Positions 28,201 through 37,317 of a stretch of DNA of 64,000 bases are shown here, one piece after another. The stretch lies in NCBI GenBank assembly GCA_947000775.1, contig CAMQGK010000327.1:930001-994000 (forward strand). Reading direction: 5' to 3'. Positions within the stretch are counted from its first letter, which is position 1. Each line of letters starts with the position of its first letter. Below the pieces are notes generated by a model, which saw only the letters and a list, made by a program, of their open reading frames with translations, was not told where the DNA came from and did no database searches. The position numbers were made by a program, and so were the translations under genes. The DNA is from Pterois miles (lineage: Eukaryota > Chordata > Actinopteri > Perciformes > Scorpaenidae).

Positions 28201-29644
28201 CTGTACGATATCCAGCAGCAAACAACTGTTTGCTCTGTAAAGATATAGTGATGTGATGTCTACCTGAGCAGACAATGAAGTCACTCTCCCTCTGTGCGTG
28301 GTGTAATCATGTAGCTGGGCTGGTCGTGTGTCATTCAGTGCACGTTTGTGCATGTGAGCGTGCCCTACTGGCTAGCTCACGGCCGCCACTCTGCACTTCT
28401 CTCATACGGCGGTTACAGCTTTTAGCGTCCTGTTGACCGACGGCGCCACTGCAGAGGCGTAGCAACCTCCGTCAGGTTAACACTGTTATCTCTGTCAGCG
28501 CTGCTGTCGTAGTTTTCACTGTTAGCACTGTTAGCTATGAGCCGCTGTTACCATGTTGAGAGCTGTGCGGAGGCAACAGAAATGCTCCCAGTCTCACATT
28601 TAGCACCTTTAAGCGATACTTTGGCAAACACCTTTCTCTGTAATTCATTATTAAATTAATTCATTATGATTAATTCCATCTAGCCATTTAAGTATTCCGG
28701 TGTAGTTCAATCTAAAGTTATACATTTTAATAATAATAATTTTTATTTGTATTGCACTTTTTTAAACAGAGTTACAAAGTGTTTGCACAGATGAAATACA
28801 ATACAGACAAAATGAAAACAATAAAAGAACAAAACATTGTGACAAAATAATGATAATACTTGTAACCAGTGGTCTCACACAATATGTCACAGAGACCACA
28901 CACTAGCCAAAAGAGGACAATATAGGGTGTAGAAAAGGTGCACTCAGCTGTTGCCTCATGGGGTTAAAAATGCCTTTTTATAAAACTGTTTTTTTTAAAT
29001 ATATGTAAAATTTAGTACACAGGCTGTACTGCTCAGAGTCAACATTTAGGTGAATGTGATCCATTTATGATAAGCAACTCAAAATCTGATTTTGTCTGTT
29101 TCCTTTTTCTATCTTTTGTACCTGATTTGAGTGTTTTCATATTAGTATGCAGATTACAGTCTGAAAATATAGAAATAATAAAAGATTGACATTGAAGGTT
29201 ATCTTTTTGTGATATCGATTAGCCTGAAGAGCAGTTTTATCTTATCTTAAATTTGTAAATTGTAAAAAGTTCAATCATTGCAGACACATTGGGAGAACTG
29301 TAAACAAAATGTTAGAAGTAAATGGTCTTTAAAGCAGTCCAGTATACTTTATGTCAAAAAAATGGTGTAGAAAACGGAAGTCACACACAGTCTACAACAC
29401 AGTCTACATGGCAAATACTGGAGGCAAGGTAAATAAACTTTTCTCTCACCTTTCTTTCTCCGTTTCTCTCCACAGGGCCACTGGAGAGGTGAACAACGAC
29501 ATTGTGGTGGAGATGAAGACAGACAAGGCCAACGAAGAGGCCGGTCTCCTCAACAAGAGACCGTCCACAGAACAGGTCAGGCCAGTGGACACAGGCGTCA
29601 AGGGGTTAAGGGTGGTGGACCTGCAGGGTTACGGCCAACAGTGA
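11017..29644 (+). CDS. mcam: MCAM/CD146-like cell adhesion receptor (gene-level entry, exons 2-15, spliced)
   Basis: Spliced CDS made of 11017-11144, 11302-11515, 13393-13466, 13575-13671, 14374-14556, 16344-16465, 17070-17211, 17711-17826, 20425-20566, 22227-22351, 23092-23233, 25039-25062, 27279-27420 and 29476-29644. All junctions are GT/AG and phases agree, giving 605 residues without exon 1. Five Ig domains have cysteine pairs at residues 25/94, 142/207, 257/298, 344/384 and 429/475. A stalk of about 17 residues, a membrane segment (513-534) and a tail of about 70 residues follow. The tail starts NKKSKLPC, close to the KKGKLPC of mammalian MCAM (reported ERM-protein binding), and has IVVEMKTDK and EEAGLL, matching mammalian VVEVKSDK and PEEMGLL. 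MCAM is a heterophilic, Ca-independent adhesion and signalling receptor on endothelium and muscle-lineage cells. Order and exon count match mammals. Whether this is the fish a or b paralogue cannot be decided here. BCAM and ALCAM share the fold, but the tail argues for MCAM. Confidence 0.93.
11302..11515 (+). CDS. mcam: MCAM exon 3: second half of Ig V domain 1
   Basis: Acceptor catacatccag, donor gtgagt, phase 0 to phase 1. It encodes 71 residues (43-113) with the V-type strand pattern RVSIGDDFTLTITSVQPSDE followed by the second cysteine in VFFCQV (residue 94). The exon is GC-rich against AT-rich introns, which supports it being coding. Confidence 0.92.
12301..12333. repeat. (CT)n microsatellite
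   Basis: CT dinucleotides with one interruption, in MCAM intron 3. A second CT tract lies at 12702-12735. Confidence 0.95.
12455..12540 (-). mobile_element. LINE (L2-type) 3' tail
   Basis: (AAGAT)n pentamers followed by attcttttattattcccaca. On the - strand this is the common fish LINE ending with tgtgggaataataaa then ATCTT repeats. Compare 28141-28192 and 59712-59755. Confidence 0.6.
13393..13466 (+). CDS. mcam: MCAM exon 4: start of Ig V domain 2
   Basis: Acceptor ttctgtctcag, donor gtgtgt, phase 1 to 0. It encodes FAPEKPELTKPSSQAISVGE followed by TTSSE. Mammalian MCAM has a comparable linker beginning YKAPEEP between domains 1 and 2. Confidence 0.85.
13575..13671 (+). CDS. mcam: MCAM exon 5: Ig domain 2, first cysteine region
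   Basis: Acceptor gtccatcag, donor gtatgt, phase 0 to 1. It encodes IGTCISMNGHPQPRIIWFKD and onward, with the first cysteine of the domain (142) and the core tryptophan. It aligns with ATCVGRNGYPIPQVIWYKNG of mammalian MCAM. Confidence 0.92.
14374..14556 (+). CDS. mcam: MCAM exon 6: rest of Ig domain 2
   Basis: Acceptor ctatctgtcag, donor gtgagt, phase 1 to 1. It contains SSVVKEASGLYTIKSTL, which matches SSQTVESSGLYTLQSIL of mammalian MCAM almost position by position, then the second cysteine in VFQCTVEY (207). The following intron begins with a segment that is duplicated after exon 8 (see 14738-15124). Confidence 0.94.
14600..14700. mobile_element. MITE fragment (gacagagccaggctag family)
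   Basis: gtcagagccaggctggctat matches the block at 26524-26544 within the longer copy 26320-26646. It is truncated on both sides. Confidence 0.5.
14738..15124 (+). repeat. Intron segment duplicated in two MCAM introns, copy A
   Basis: It matches 17227-17650 over about 390 bases. Shared blocks include cagaattaagtaaa, taaatcatagaattaaa (copy B: tgaatcatagaattaaa) and ctccctaatttgatc. Copy A follows exon 6 and copy B follows exon 8, both soon after the donor. Confidence 0.85.
15060..15570 (+). repeat. Dispersed repeat, copy 1 (gttagatgcctgaaataagg)
   Basis: It shares gttagatgcctgaaataagg and caaaaatcataaaagtg with 30955-31270, in the same orientation and order. Family not named. It lies in MCAM intron 6. 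Confidence 0.65.
16344..16465 (+). CDS. mcam: MCAM exon 7: first half of Ig C2 domain 3
   Basis: Acceptor gtctatctag, donor gtatga (weaker than consensus), phase 1 to 0. It encodes YPSEIATFALVNTDPVKEGD, then the first cysteine in TMKCETDGNPQPEF (257). Mammalian MCAM has YPTEKVWLEVEPVGMLKEGD at the same place. Confidence 0.93.
16531..17010 (+). mobile_element. 'agggctgtca' TIR element, forward copy, 3' truncated
   Basis: It starts agagctgtcaaaggtaacac and contains acatgcccactttatgataa. The far terminus is missing. It fills much of MCAM intron 7. Confidence 0.7.
17070..17211 (+). CDS. mcam: MCAM exon 8: second half of Ig C2 domain 3
   Basis: Acceptor ccaccttcag, donor gtgagt, phase 0 to 1, length 142. 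It encodes the C2 signature RTDSGEYTCTATD with the second cysteine at 298, ending TVNLAVN. The following intron starts with a copy of the repeat also found after exon 6. Confidence 0.93.
17227..17650 (+). repeat. Intron segment duplicated in two MCAM introns, copy B
   Basis: Starts 16 bases after the exon 8 donor and ends ccttacaatg, as copy A ends gcttacaatg. It is either a dispersed element inserted twice or a trace of exon/intron duplication. Confidence 0.85.
17711..17826 (+). CDS. mcam: MCAM exon 9: first half of Ig C2 domain 4
   Basis: Acceptor tctccgccag, donor gtgcgc, phase 1 to 0. It encodes YIDPVSVTPSQPQVVMLGDK, then the first cysteine in VEWQCKTKA (344) and the core tryptophan in VQWIK. 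Mammalian counterpart: YVSDVRVSPAAPERQEGSS. Confidence 0.92.
17996..18493 (+). mobile_element. Intact MITE of the 'ttaaagaggacctat' family
   Basis: The ends are inverted: ttaaagacaacctattgtgc at the left and, read on the - strand, ttaaagaggacctatcatgc at the right. About 497 bp with no coding capacity, in MCAM intron 9. It is the reference for the split copy at 6891-8141. Confidence 0.8.
18700..19232. mobile_element. DNA-transposon remnant ending gtcactacccaccactg
   Basis: The right end, inverted, reads cagtggtgggtagtgacgc, a terminus I know from abundant hAT-like fish elements. Internal agtacttgagtaagagt-type motifs recur at 18760 and 19135. The left end is unclear. Confidence 0.5.
19445..19700. 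mobile_element. hAT-like MITE remnant (agtcgactaa family)
   Basis: It begins ttgactaatagtcgactaac and ends aaatcgactaag followed by ggcagccctag. The ends look like the inverted termini of an 'agggctgc' element. The target duplication was not resolved. Confidence 0.5.
20425..20566 (+). CDS. mcam: MCAM exon 10: second half of Ig C2 domain 4
   Basis: Acceptor gtgttcctccag, donor gtaaca, phase 0 to 1, length 142. It encodes VSYHNAGEYMCVGAVPSVPG with the second cysteine at 384. Mammalian MCAM reads YRCVASVPSIPG here, a distinctive match. An N-glycosylation sequon NLT lies near the end of the exon (VNLTVK). Confidence 0.94.
20798..20858. repeat. (CA)n microsatellite
   Basis: About 30 uninterrupted CA units in MCAM intron 10. 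Confidence 0.98.
21060..21940 (-). mobile_element. Dispersed repeat (gctactgtagaaacatgg family), inverted copy
   Basis: On the - strand it reads gggctactgtagaaacatgg, matching 60212-60231. The reverse frame at 21302-21619 is a by-product. Ends uncertain. It lies in MCAM intron 10. Confidence 0.5.
22227..22351 (+). CDS. mcam: MCAM exon 11: first half of Ig C2 domain 5
   Basis: Acceptor atctttccag, donor gtacga, phase 1 to 0. It encodes GKPMIEDPAIGEVGKEGDMV, then the first cysteine in TLKCSAYGSPSPQFIW (429), like LNLSCEASGHPRPTISW of mammalian MCAM. Confidence 0.93.
23092..23233 (+). CDS. mcam: MCAM exon 12: second half of Ig C2 domain 5
   Basis: Acceptor cgcccccgccag, donor gtcagt, phase 0 to 1, length 142. 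It encodes KVVSTVTLPATAEVMKDGVT, then CEVSNEHGTDSKTILVSL. Mammalian: STLNVLVTPELLETGVEC then TASNDLGKNTSILFLEL. Second cysteine at 475. Confidence 0.93.
23791..24783. mobile_element. Candidate DNA transposon with 'taaagcctgg' inverted ends
   Basis: The left end is taaagcctggaccagacc. The right end, inverted, is taaagctggggacacacc. No transposase frame was found. It lies in MCAM intron 12, between exon 12 and the microexon. Confidence 0.5.
25039..25062 (+). CDS. mcam: MCAM exon 13: 24-nt microexon encoding the stalk
   Basis: Acceptor cttcttttgcag after a strong pyrimidine tract, donor gtagag, phase 1 to 1. It adds only A-IDNSADR between Ig domain 5 and the membrane exon. Inclusion or skipping keeps the frame because 24 is divisible by three. 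The mammalian stalk at this place is far longer and Ser/Thr-rich. The exon is accepted from position, phase and splice sites, not from sequence similarity. Confidence 0.7.
25186..25227. repeat. (CA)n microsatellite downstream of the microexon
   Basis: About 20 CA units starting 123 bases after the donor of the 24-nt exon. CA repeats can bind hnRNP L and affect splicing. Confidence 0.97.
25262..25408 (+). mobile_element. LINE 3' end
   Basis: It ends ctcggggacaataaaggaat followed by ctattctattc, a non-LTR element tail common in fish. 5' truncated, non-coding. Confidence 0.55.
25409..26319. other. MCAM intron 13, nothing specific
   Basis: T-rich then mixed sequence. No splice-flanked open frame of convincing protein. 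Confidence 0.5.
26320..26646. mobile_element. MITE with inverted ends (gacagagccaggctag family)
   Basis: The left end is cagaaatagtttgacattt. The right end, inverted, is aaggaataggtcaacattt. The core is cagagccaggctagccgttt and tgctaagctaagctaacc. About 327 bp. A fragment of the same family lies at 14600-14700. Confidence 0.7.
26890..27270 (+). other. Long C-rich pyrimidine tract before MCAM exon 14
   Basis: Almost 380 bases dominated by C and T, with very few G, run up to the branch/acceptor region of exon 14. The frame crossing it ends at the acceptor TAG itself and has no matching splice phase, so it is treated as intronic. Confidence 0.7.
27279..27420 (+). CDS. mcam: MCAM exon 14: membrane segment and juxtamembrane tail
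   Basis: Acceptor ggcgctgtag preceded by about 380 bases of C-rich sequence, donor gtgagt, phase 1 to 2. It encodes ADKQQGGSSG, the hydrophobic segment VVIAVVVCVLLLLLMVALIY (continuing FL), then NKKSKLPCSKKDKKE. Mammalian MCAM reads GVVIVAVIVCILVLAVLG in the membrane and KKGKLPC after it. Confidence 0.95.
28141..28192 (+). mobile_element. LINE (L2-type) 3' tail
   Basis: ctccactgtgggactaataa, then agggatatc and ATCTT pentamers. Same ending as 59712-59755 (inverted) and as the SINE tail at 58561. Confidence 0.6.
28193..29475. other. MCAM intron 14, nothing specific
   Basis: 28360-28620 has a repeat-like GC-richer block (ctcacggccgccactctgca). The remainder is AT-rich with no coding signal. 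Confidence 0.4.
29476..29644 (+). CDS. mcam: MCAM exon 15: cytoplasmic tail and stop
   Basis: Acceptor tctctccacag, entered in phase 2. It encodes VATGEVNNDIVVEMKTDKAN, then EEAGLLNKRPSTEQ. Read straight through, it continues 22 residues to TGA at 29642-29644. A consensus donor CAG|GTCAGG lies at 29575/29576, right after EQ, where the mammalian gene also splices (GDQ|GEKYIDLRH). The read-through end GLRVVDLQGYGQQ shows only weak resemblance to the mammalian GEKYIDLRH. The true C-terminus therefore remains open. Confidence 0.85.
29576..29581 (+). promoter_or_regulatory. Internal splice donor in MCAM exon 15
   Basis: GTCAGG directly after CAG, in phase 0 after Gln583. Use of this donor with the acceptor ending at 32224 would place TGA as the very next codon, giving a tail that ends in PSTEQ. 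Confidence 0.55.
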
Positions 29645-30954
29645 ACTTCTGCATTCATGAATGTGACTCATGATGATGCAGACTGATGGTATGCAGGGAC
29701 AAGTCGAGGACTCTTCAGCTAGTAAGGATAAAAACAAAGCCATTCCTGACCTGAATGGGCTTCTCACATTAAAATAGCTTTCATTTAGTCACTTTTTTTT
29801 CTCATTTAGTCACTGTTTGTGGTGAGGCCTGTGAGACGTAGACCTGAAGACAATGAAGACAAAAAGAAACATTAAATGAATTAGTTCAACTTGGCTTGGA
29901 AATGTAGTTAAACTAAGTACATTCAGATTATTTGGTGGTCTAGAAGCAAGTAATAGCAGCTGTATAAAAGTCAGATATATCTGTATATATTGCAGTGATC
30001 ATATAGACATAAACATGCCTACAAAGATCCCTCATAGCAAATGTGATCTGTTTGACATAAACATGAGCTTTACAGTCAGCAGAAATATCTTCAGACACAT
30101 CAGTCACACTGATTGAGAGTCTAGAGTCAGTTTTAGTTCAAAGAGTGCAGGTTTGAGAAAGCTGTCCCTGCAGCTGAAATGATGGAGTGTGACAGCTGTA
30201 CAGCGTCGTCTGAAAATGTCATCATGAATGCAAAACATTTCATCATGAAATTTATGGTAGTGGCACATTTGACGGGAACGTAAAAGCCGGTTTTAGTGAG
30301 TCTTGTTTTATGTGATTTTTGAACCCGCTGACAGCAAAATGTGTGACATTTCAGAAGTGCAGGGACACTGCAGACACATTTTCTTTTGCGTTTGAAATGG
30401 ATATAACGAGAAGATGTAAAAGGCGGTCTCTCCGTACGCTATCAAGTGATGTTTCGTTCCTGAGATGTCGTTAAAAAATGATCACCCCGTAAGCTGCTCT
30501 TCTAAAAGGCTGCAGCCACTCACAGAGTGGGAGAATGTGTCAGTATACCAAGTCCACAAATGGCTTATAATGCCAGCTGCAGAGCACATGGCAGTGATAT
30601 AGTGTTCTGAAATATAATACTCTGTTATTAAATGTCCTATAATTTATACACCTCCCCTTGTTCACTCTAACAGAGGCATGAAATACCCCAAAAATACCTT
30701 CAGAAGTTTTATATATTAGATATGAAATACAATTGAAAAGACTGTATGATAAAAAAATTTATCAAGATGTTTTGAAGCATTGGGTCAGTTAACTAATTTA
30801 GATTTAACATATCAGCCAAGACTGTGAATACTCATTGTCCTGCATGTGTTAAAAGAGGAAAATACGTTGTATTCAGACAGCAACCAAGATACCCTGACCA
30901 CTTCATATGCAGCATGTGAAAGTTATTTATGATTTTAATATAATAGAGTGGTGC

Positions 30955-31270
30955 AGGAATGAGCCCTAAAACCTGGAATGAGTTAGCATTTTAGCACTTT
31001 GGGTTCTCATCTGGAAGTCAGTAGGTTTTTTTGAGTTAGATGCCTGAAATAAGGTCTGTGGTTAACACAAGCAAGAGGCTAAAGGAGACTACAAAACGTC
31101 GTCATCCCGAGCACTAGTCCGCCTTTAGCTTAGTGGTGGTGACATGAAGTCATGCAACCATGGAGTATTTCATTTATAGCCTAATGTTACTTTTTACAAC
31201 TGCTATTTTCATTTTACTTCAAAAATCATAAAAGTGCTCATTTGTGGAGATTATTTTAAGGAGCAAAGTA
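30955..31270 (+). repeat. Dispersed repeat, copy 2 (gttagatgcctgaaataagg)
   Basis: Same order of blocks as 15060-15570, with internal differences near 31090. It lies between MCAM exon 15 and the proposed exon 16. Confidence 0.65.
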
Positions 31271-31378
31271 GTAGTAGTAAGTATCATCAATGATAATCCA
31301 AAGTAATATATAAATATTACTATAAAAATATTCAATTCATTTTTTTCATTCTGTTCTTTTTAACCCAGTACACACAGG

Positions 31379-31592
31379 CCTGAAAAACATACATGCACAA
31401 ACAGGACCTGCATTAATGAAGAGATATCAGAGCGAGGGGGCTGTTCCTGACTAGTACCCCAAGCAGTCGGGGGTTTGGTGCCTTGCCCAAGAAGCAAGCT
31501 GGCACCTCTCCAGCTACCAGTTCACACTCAGTGCTTGGTCCGTATGGGGACTTGAACCGGCGACCCTCTGGTGTCTGAGCTACTGCCGCCCT
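31379..31592 (-). mobile_element. tRNA-derived SINE, family 1, internally deleted
   Basis: On the - strand it begins gggcggcagtagctcagaca and carries box B ggttcaagtcc. Compared with the copy at 58275 it lacks about 25 bases between box A and box B. Confidence 0.75.
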
Positions 31593-32224
31593 GAATACAT
31601 CATCCCTGCACACTCTATTGTTTTAATGCTGCTCTAAAAAGCTACCTACACTTCATTAGCACCCAGACTCGCAACCTGTCAGCTATTGGTCTGATGACGA
31701 TAAGCCTCTGGTGGCAAGGGGCCATATTTCTGGGGTACCCGTACAGCCAGTGGATATCCAGACCAAGACTTCCTTTCCGTGTGTTGCTCATTGTTTACAA
31801 TCCGATTAGCAACTTGAGATGCAAGACAGGAGTTGGAGTTTAGAGAAGACGTGTACGACTGGACTGTGTCACAAGTAGCCAGTTTACAAGCAAATTTTAA
31901 ACAAGTAAAAAGCTAAATCATCGTCAGACGGTAGCCGTCGGGCTCCCAGTGTGCATTCATATGCAGAATCTGTTTATAGAAATTAATTAGCACCTGATAA
32001 GTTGTGAATGAATATGTAGAGGGAATATATATTCATAAAGGTAAAGCATTTTCTTTTTGTTTGCTTTGGGTCATGTTTGAACAATAAATAGATAATTCAT
32101 TTATTTAAATCCAAGCAAAAGTACTGGAAAGTCATAAATATAGCACATATCCATTTATAAGGATGGCACATTGATTTGTATTTATATTGTTCTTTGTGTG
32201 TTTTTCTCTCTGTCTCTTTGACAG

Positions 32225-34115
32225 TGATGAAACGAGACAATGAAAGTGGCCGACGGAGGGATGAAGGGAAGGAGGAGAACAGTCATGAAGACAACAGGGC
32301 TCATTTTTATTCACTACACAAGACTGTGGGGAACAACAAGAGGTGGAACATGGACGTGGGTTTGTTTTGGGGACCTCGGGAGGCACACCGATGGTTATGC
32401 TTGTTTCATAACCTGGAGTAGACCTTTGGATGGAGTTTCTTCTTTTTTTAAATCTCTTTAGAGGCTCCACCCATATATGCTACCACAGGTTTAAAATGTG
32501 ACATCACTGGATGACATTATTACCATGACTACTTTTGATTCTTCCTCACCAATCACACCTTTAGTCGACTCCTCTGCAGAATAGCGCTGAACAGCGAGGC
32601 GTGGCCGACACAGTCCAAACACAGTGGCACAATCTTTCTTATCTACCCCAAATGAAACACAAAATGCCATTAAGCCACTGTGATTGTTTCTGGAGAGCGT
32701 GTCTGCATGCGAATGTAACGCTGAACGCCTATTCTGCGTCGGAGTTTGCACTTAAATTCTGCTCTCTCTCTGCTGGGTATATTGGGAAAAGTTATCACGC
32801 TCTGCCATTTGGATTTTATTCACCTCAGTAACAAGTGATGATTTATGCTCACAACATTTAATCCCTCAGCCCACACATGGCTGTAACATTTCCGCTCAAA
32901 GAAGCTCTGTGTTTGCTTTAGTGCTGTTTGTTTAATTGCATTTTTGCCACCTGTGAATGTGTTTGTTTTTTTCCAATATCCCTAATTAGCTTTCCCAATG
33001 CATTCTCCTAAATTGCTCTCCTTTTTAAAAAAAATCCAGCTACAAAGCCACCAAACAAGCAAGCTATTAGGTTGTACAAATTTGTTCTTGCCATTGCCTG
33101 CATACATGTATATTATGTTAGTGCATCAATTGTTCACTTAGCTCTTCTGTTTTCTCTGTAAATTCAAATACTACTATTACGCTGTCTATGAAGCAGGAGG
33201 TGCACTGTCCATGATTTGGAGATTCAGAGTATCTGTGGTGACAAAGCCGCTGGCCCGGGACCATAATTGCTCCCATTTCTGCTCAATTATCGACAGCTTT
33301 CACTGTAAAATTGGTGGAATTTGTTGAAATGGTCGACAGTCACAAACTGTGGCCTGCTGTGTTGTCGTTTTTCTCCGTAACAGCAAAATGGGACTGTCGG
33401 TGGGCTGCGGCGCTGTAGTCACAGAGTCACCTGTTAGGAGAAATCAGTGGCACAGGTTCACTCCAGTTTGATACAAGCAGGGGAGGGAAGGGAGGGTTGT
33501 TACTGGAGCGTGTGATGTACTTTTTATTTTCACCAAATGGAGGAGTTTTTGAGTGTCACAGCAGGAGTGTTTCTATGTTTCGGTACTGGCATTTCGGTTC
33601 ATCCCCTACACTGTCAGCAGGCCAGAGAGGTTTGATAGCGGGTTGATGTGCCCTTTTCACTTTGTTGTACACTGGAACCAATGGCCTTGATCTTTAAAAG
33701 AATGTCACCTCAAACCACTATTGTTTTTATTTTGTAATGTCTGTCTACTGATCTTGCCATATTGACTGTTAGCAAACCTGTGATGGCAGGCGAAGATAGA
33801 TATCCTTTTTTGGATTTTTTTAATGTTTTATATAGAAATATTGTGGTATAAAAGGGTTTTTTTTGTTCTTTAGAAAGGGGGATTTTTCATTTCGAAACTA
33901 CTGAGTTTTATTTTTTCCCATGCTTTTCCACTCGCTCTGAGAGAAGAGAGAAATGTGTTTTTTTATTTAGGAGATATTCTCAGTGCTTTACTTCTCTCTC
34001 TCTGTACTGTATACTGTATATTTGTGGTACGCTGTTGTGACCTCTGTGGTGTGTTGATGTATCTTTTTTATTTTGTTCCAGCTGTGTAGAATTTATAATG
34101 AAACAAAACCCAAGA
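32225..34115 (+). other. mcam: Probable MCAM terminal exon (exon 16), mostly 3'UTR
   Basis: A strong pyrimidine tract (tctctctgtctctttgacag) ends at 32224. If joined to 29575, the first codon is TGA, so the whole exon is untranslated. No recognisable protein is encoded. The stretch is unusually free of the repeat families found around it, as expected for an exon. The 3' limit is a guess: only a weak AATGAA variant at 34097-34102 lies near it, and a full AATAAA occurs at 35194-35199. Transcript reads are needed to place the end. Confidence 0.45.
34097..34102 (+). terminator. Possible weak polyadenylation signal (AATGAA) for MCAM
   Basis: AATGAA variant hexamer following a TGTA-rich stretch. 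It is the nearest candidate to the end of the repeat-free block. The alternative is AATAAA at 35194. Confidence 0.18.
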
Positions 34116-34489
34116 AAACAAATCACAACATTGCATTCTTTGTGTTTTTATTCCCATCTCTGCAACAAGCAATTTGCGAAAGCTGTTTTTTTTACTTTAT
34201 CACAAATGGGACTAACTTTGTTTTGAACTTCACTGTGTGTACTTTTTTAGAAACACACAGCTGCATGGGAGCAAGAAAGAGCATCTGGCCAGATGATAAC
34301 CCTTAACACACCATTGAACGTCATCTCTAAAATGCTGATAACACCAAACCAAAATCAAAAATCAAATAGTTTTTGATGTAACTCATCTGTGTATGTTGTT
34401 TTTTTTCTTACACTACCCAGAAGGTGATATCTAAATTGAATCCTAGACTGCACCAAAGTTTAATCTCTTTGATATAACCAGCATTATGT

Positions 34490-34528
34490 AAATCCCCCCC
34501 CCCCCACACACACACACACACACACACA
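34490..34528. repeat. Poly-C followed by (AC)n
   Basis: A run of about 12 C then CA repeats to 34528. Confidence 0.95.
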
Positions 34529-34529
34529 T

Positions 34530-36270
34530 TGATTGATAAAATGATTTGTTGTGACAGAACAGAAAAATTGGGGAAGCTCATGTTTTTGCATCGACTTCAT
34601 GATGCAGCGTCCCCTCTACTCGCTTTCATGTTTAGAAATTACTTGAAATGAAGCCATCAATCATCAGCAAATTGCAGTGCGGCTTTGTACATCGATCAGT
34701 AACAGTTAGTGGGATGGCTCTTATCAATGGCAGTAATCGTAATTGACTGTTTGAAAATTCATATATCAAAAACAAACACTAATGAAGAGGTGTGATGAAA
34801 GGATTCACCTAAAAATCTGTTTTATTCTCCCTCCCTCTAACAGTAAGCTCACATAACAGCGTACTCTAACCTTGTACCACTTTGTGACAGTTTTGCCCTA
34901 CACCATGCTTATACACAGGCTCTCTGGTTACGGGCCTCTCAGTGCTATTGTCCTGACAAACACCCCCTGATCTGCTGGCCCCTCCATTAGGAAATTAAAA
35001 GTCTCCCATTAATGTGACCTGGAGAAATCGATCTGTGCTTTGAATACAAAGCAGCAAAGGCAGAAGCAAGCTGTCAGAGCAATAACAGTGTCAGTGTCAT
35101 CCATTGCTGATGTGATGGACGTGAGGATACATATCAGCATCCAGAGGTTTCAGACTATAAAACCTGCTGCTCCAGATGCTTTTCCACAGAGCAAATAAAC
35201 CTCTATGCACTGAATTCCTATATATCCTATGGCATGCACCATGTTTCTAGCATCAATATGATGAAAAAAAATGATGATATAAAAAGCTGGATCTCAGCAC
35301 AAAATATTGTATCAGCACCGTTGACACACAACAATCTACCAGTCAATCTACTAGTGTATTAACACTTTTGAAAGGTTTATAATCCCAGTATCAAAAGCAA
35401 CATATCACAAACAGTTTAGATTAAGGATACATTATTTAAAAAGAGAGATTATGGCAGTCTCAACAGCAGCCACTGTGGCCAGAAAGGTAAGGATGAGGCA
35501 CATGAAAAGGCCATGCCTAGAAGGTAACCGTCAAGTTGTGAAAACGTGCGAAAACTCGCGAAACTCACTGCCCCGCGATCTCGCGAGACTTGCACAACTC
35601 CCCGTTAGACTACCTGACGACCTGCTACAAATTAGACGGCAGCAAACAAGGTAAGGTGCGTTTACTTATGTGATATAAACGCAAAAATGTACTATAACCA
35701 GTGTCGTGCAAGTTACTTGAACAGTTCAGTAAATTAGGTTACCTTACTTGGAAAAGATAATTGCATTAGTCTACTTTACTAATCATTCAACAGCAAAAGA
35801 AATCAGTCACATTGGGCTTCTCGTTATTTGCATTACTGTTTTAAGCTGTTGACAGAAAATGGGACATTGTGGTTTGACAAGCAGGTATTTTGGAGGCAGG
35901 CTGCTGTATTTACTGACCAGTAGCTGCTAGCTTAGCACTTAGCACATCCTAACAGGGAAGCAACAGAGTAGTTCCGGTGTTTATTTGACAACAGGCTGCT
36001 GGTCTTACCAGGCTAAGTAAGGCTGTAGCAGGGTCGACTGAAGTGAGAATGAGTGTCTTTTATCGCTCTATCCTCCTTTCTTTCCATTTGAAAGTGAAAT
36101 ATTCTCGTATTTCCTCTTTTAATACTTGCTTTTAGTGCTCTCTCTTGCTGATGTTGGTAATAGTGATGAGTGGATGTAAGAAATGTAATTATGAGTACAG
36201 TATAGGCAGGCTTTAAGTGTGTGATGTGGATCAAGAGTATGTTGAGTAAAGTGTGTTTTTGTGTATCTTG
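34530..36270. other. Intergenic, no gene seen
   Basis: It contains an AATAAA at 35194. The open frame at 35451-35654 sits in a cgcgaaactcactg / ctcgcgagact palindromic-looking block and has no homology I recognise. Confidence 0.4.

Positions 36271-36273
<3 letters not shown>

Positions 36274-36301
<28 letters not shown>
36274..36301. repeat. (GT)n microsatellite
   Basis: 14 GT units. Confidence 0.95.
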
Positions 36302-37269
36302 ATCCTGGGTGGATCAGAGCTTTTCATTCTCACTAACAATGAAGGGGATTACTGTCAGTCCTCCCAGTGTCCTTCCCTTCCTTCATCCTCCCTCCCCCTC
36401 TACCCACTGTGAGTTTTCCTGCTGGGTTTAGTTACAGTAGCTTTAAACTGATTTAGCCATTTAGTGTCAGCCTATTGAGGGATGACAACCGCTGTCTGTC
36501 CCCTCGGCCTGCTCGACCCGGATCTGATGGCTGTACTCAGTGGCGCTTGGCTCGGATTCAGTCCAGTATACACAGACGCGCAGACACAAATACACACTTG
36601 TGCAGCGCTTGTTGAAACGGATGCAGGTTGAACAAGCTCTGGTGGCAGTTTCTCTGACGATATGTGCTCCATCACTCTACATAATCAGGACACACAGGCA
36701 GTTACCACACACGACCCAGAGAGCAATGAGGCAAGCAGTAATTCAGCCTAGATGTAGAGATTAATAGAGGGACATCTATGTCAAGGGGGGAGGGAAGGAA
36801 GAAGGTAATTGATAGACTTAAAAAGGCAGAGGAGAAAAGAGTCTAGATGGGAGTGAATATGGATGTAAAAGCAGGATGGGGAGGAGAGCAAAGTGAAGGA
36901 GGTAATGGTGTAGATGAACTATGGGATGGTGTAGTACCTATAGGAGGGGTCACTGTGAGGATGAGAGGAAACGAAAGTGATGATGAAGGCTGAAACAGAG
37001 GATGCCTTGTTAAGAGGTCGTAAATCTGCATCGGCTCAGAGCTTTAAACAAATATGGGCCCCGAAGAAATAAAACAGGAGGGAGGAAGAAGAGGAAGCAG
37101 GAGGAAGGGGGGGAGTGAAGGTGTAGTGGACAGAGATAAGAATGAAAGAGCGCTTGTGTGATAAATGTGTTTATCTCCCCCAAGTACCAAAGTTTAATAT
37201 CCTGTGTGGCTTGAATGTGTTTAGTGTTTGGGTGTGATTATGAGAGACAGAACGGGGAGATGCTACCTA

Positions 37270-37317
<48 letters not shown>

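Noticed and set aside
35451..35654. Arg-rich 67-residue frame
   Set aside because: No domain, no flanking exon signals; CG-rich repeat-like block.
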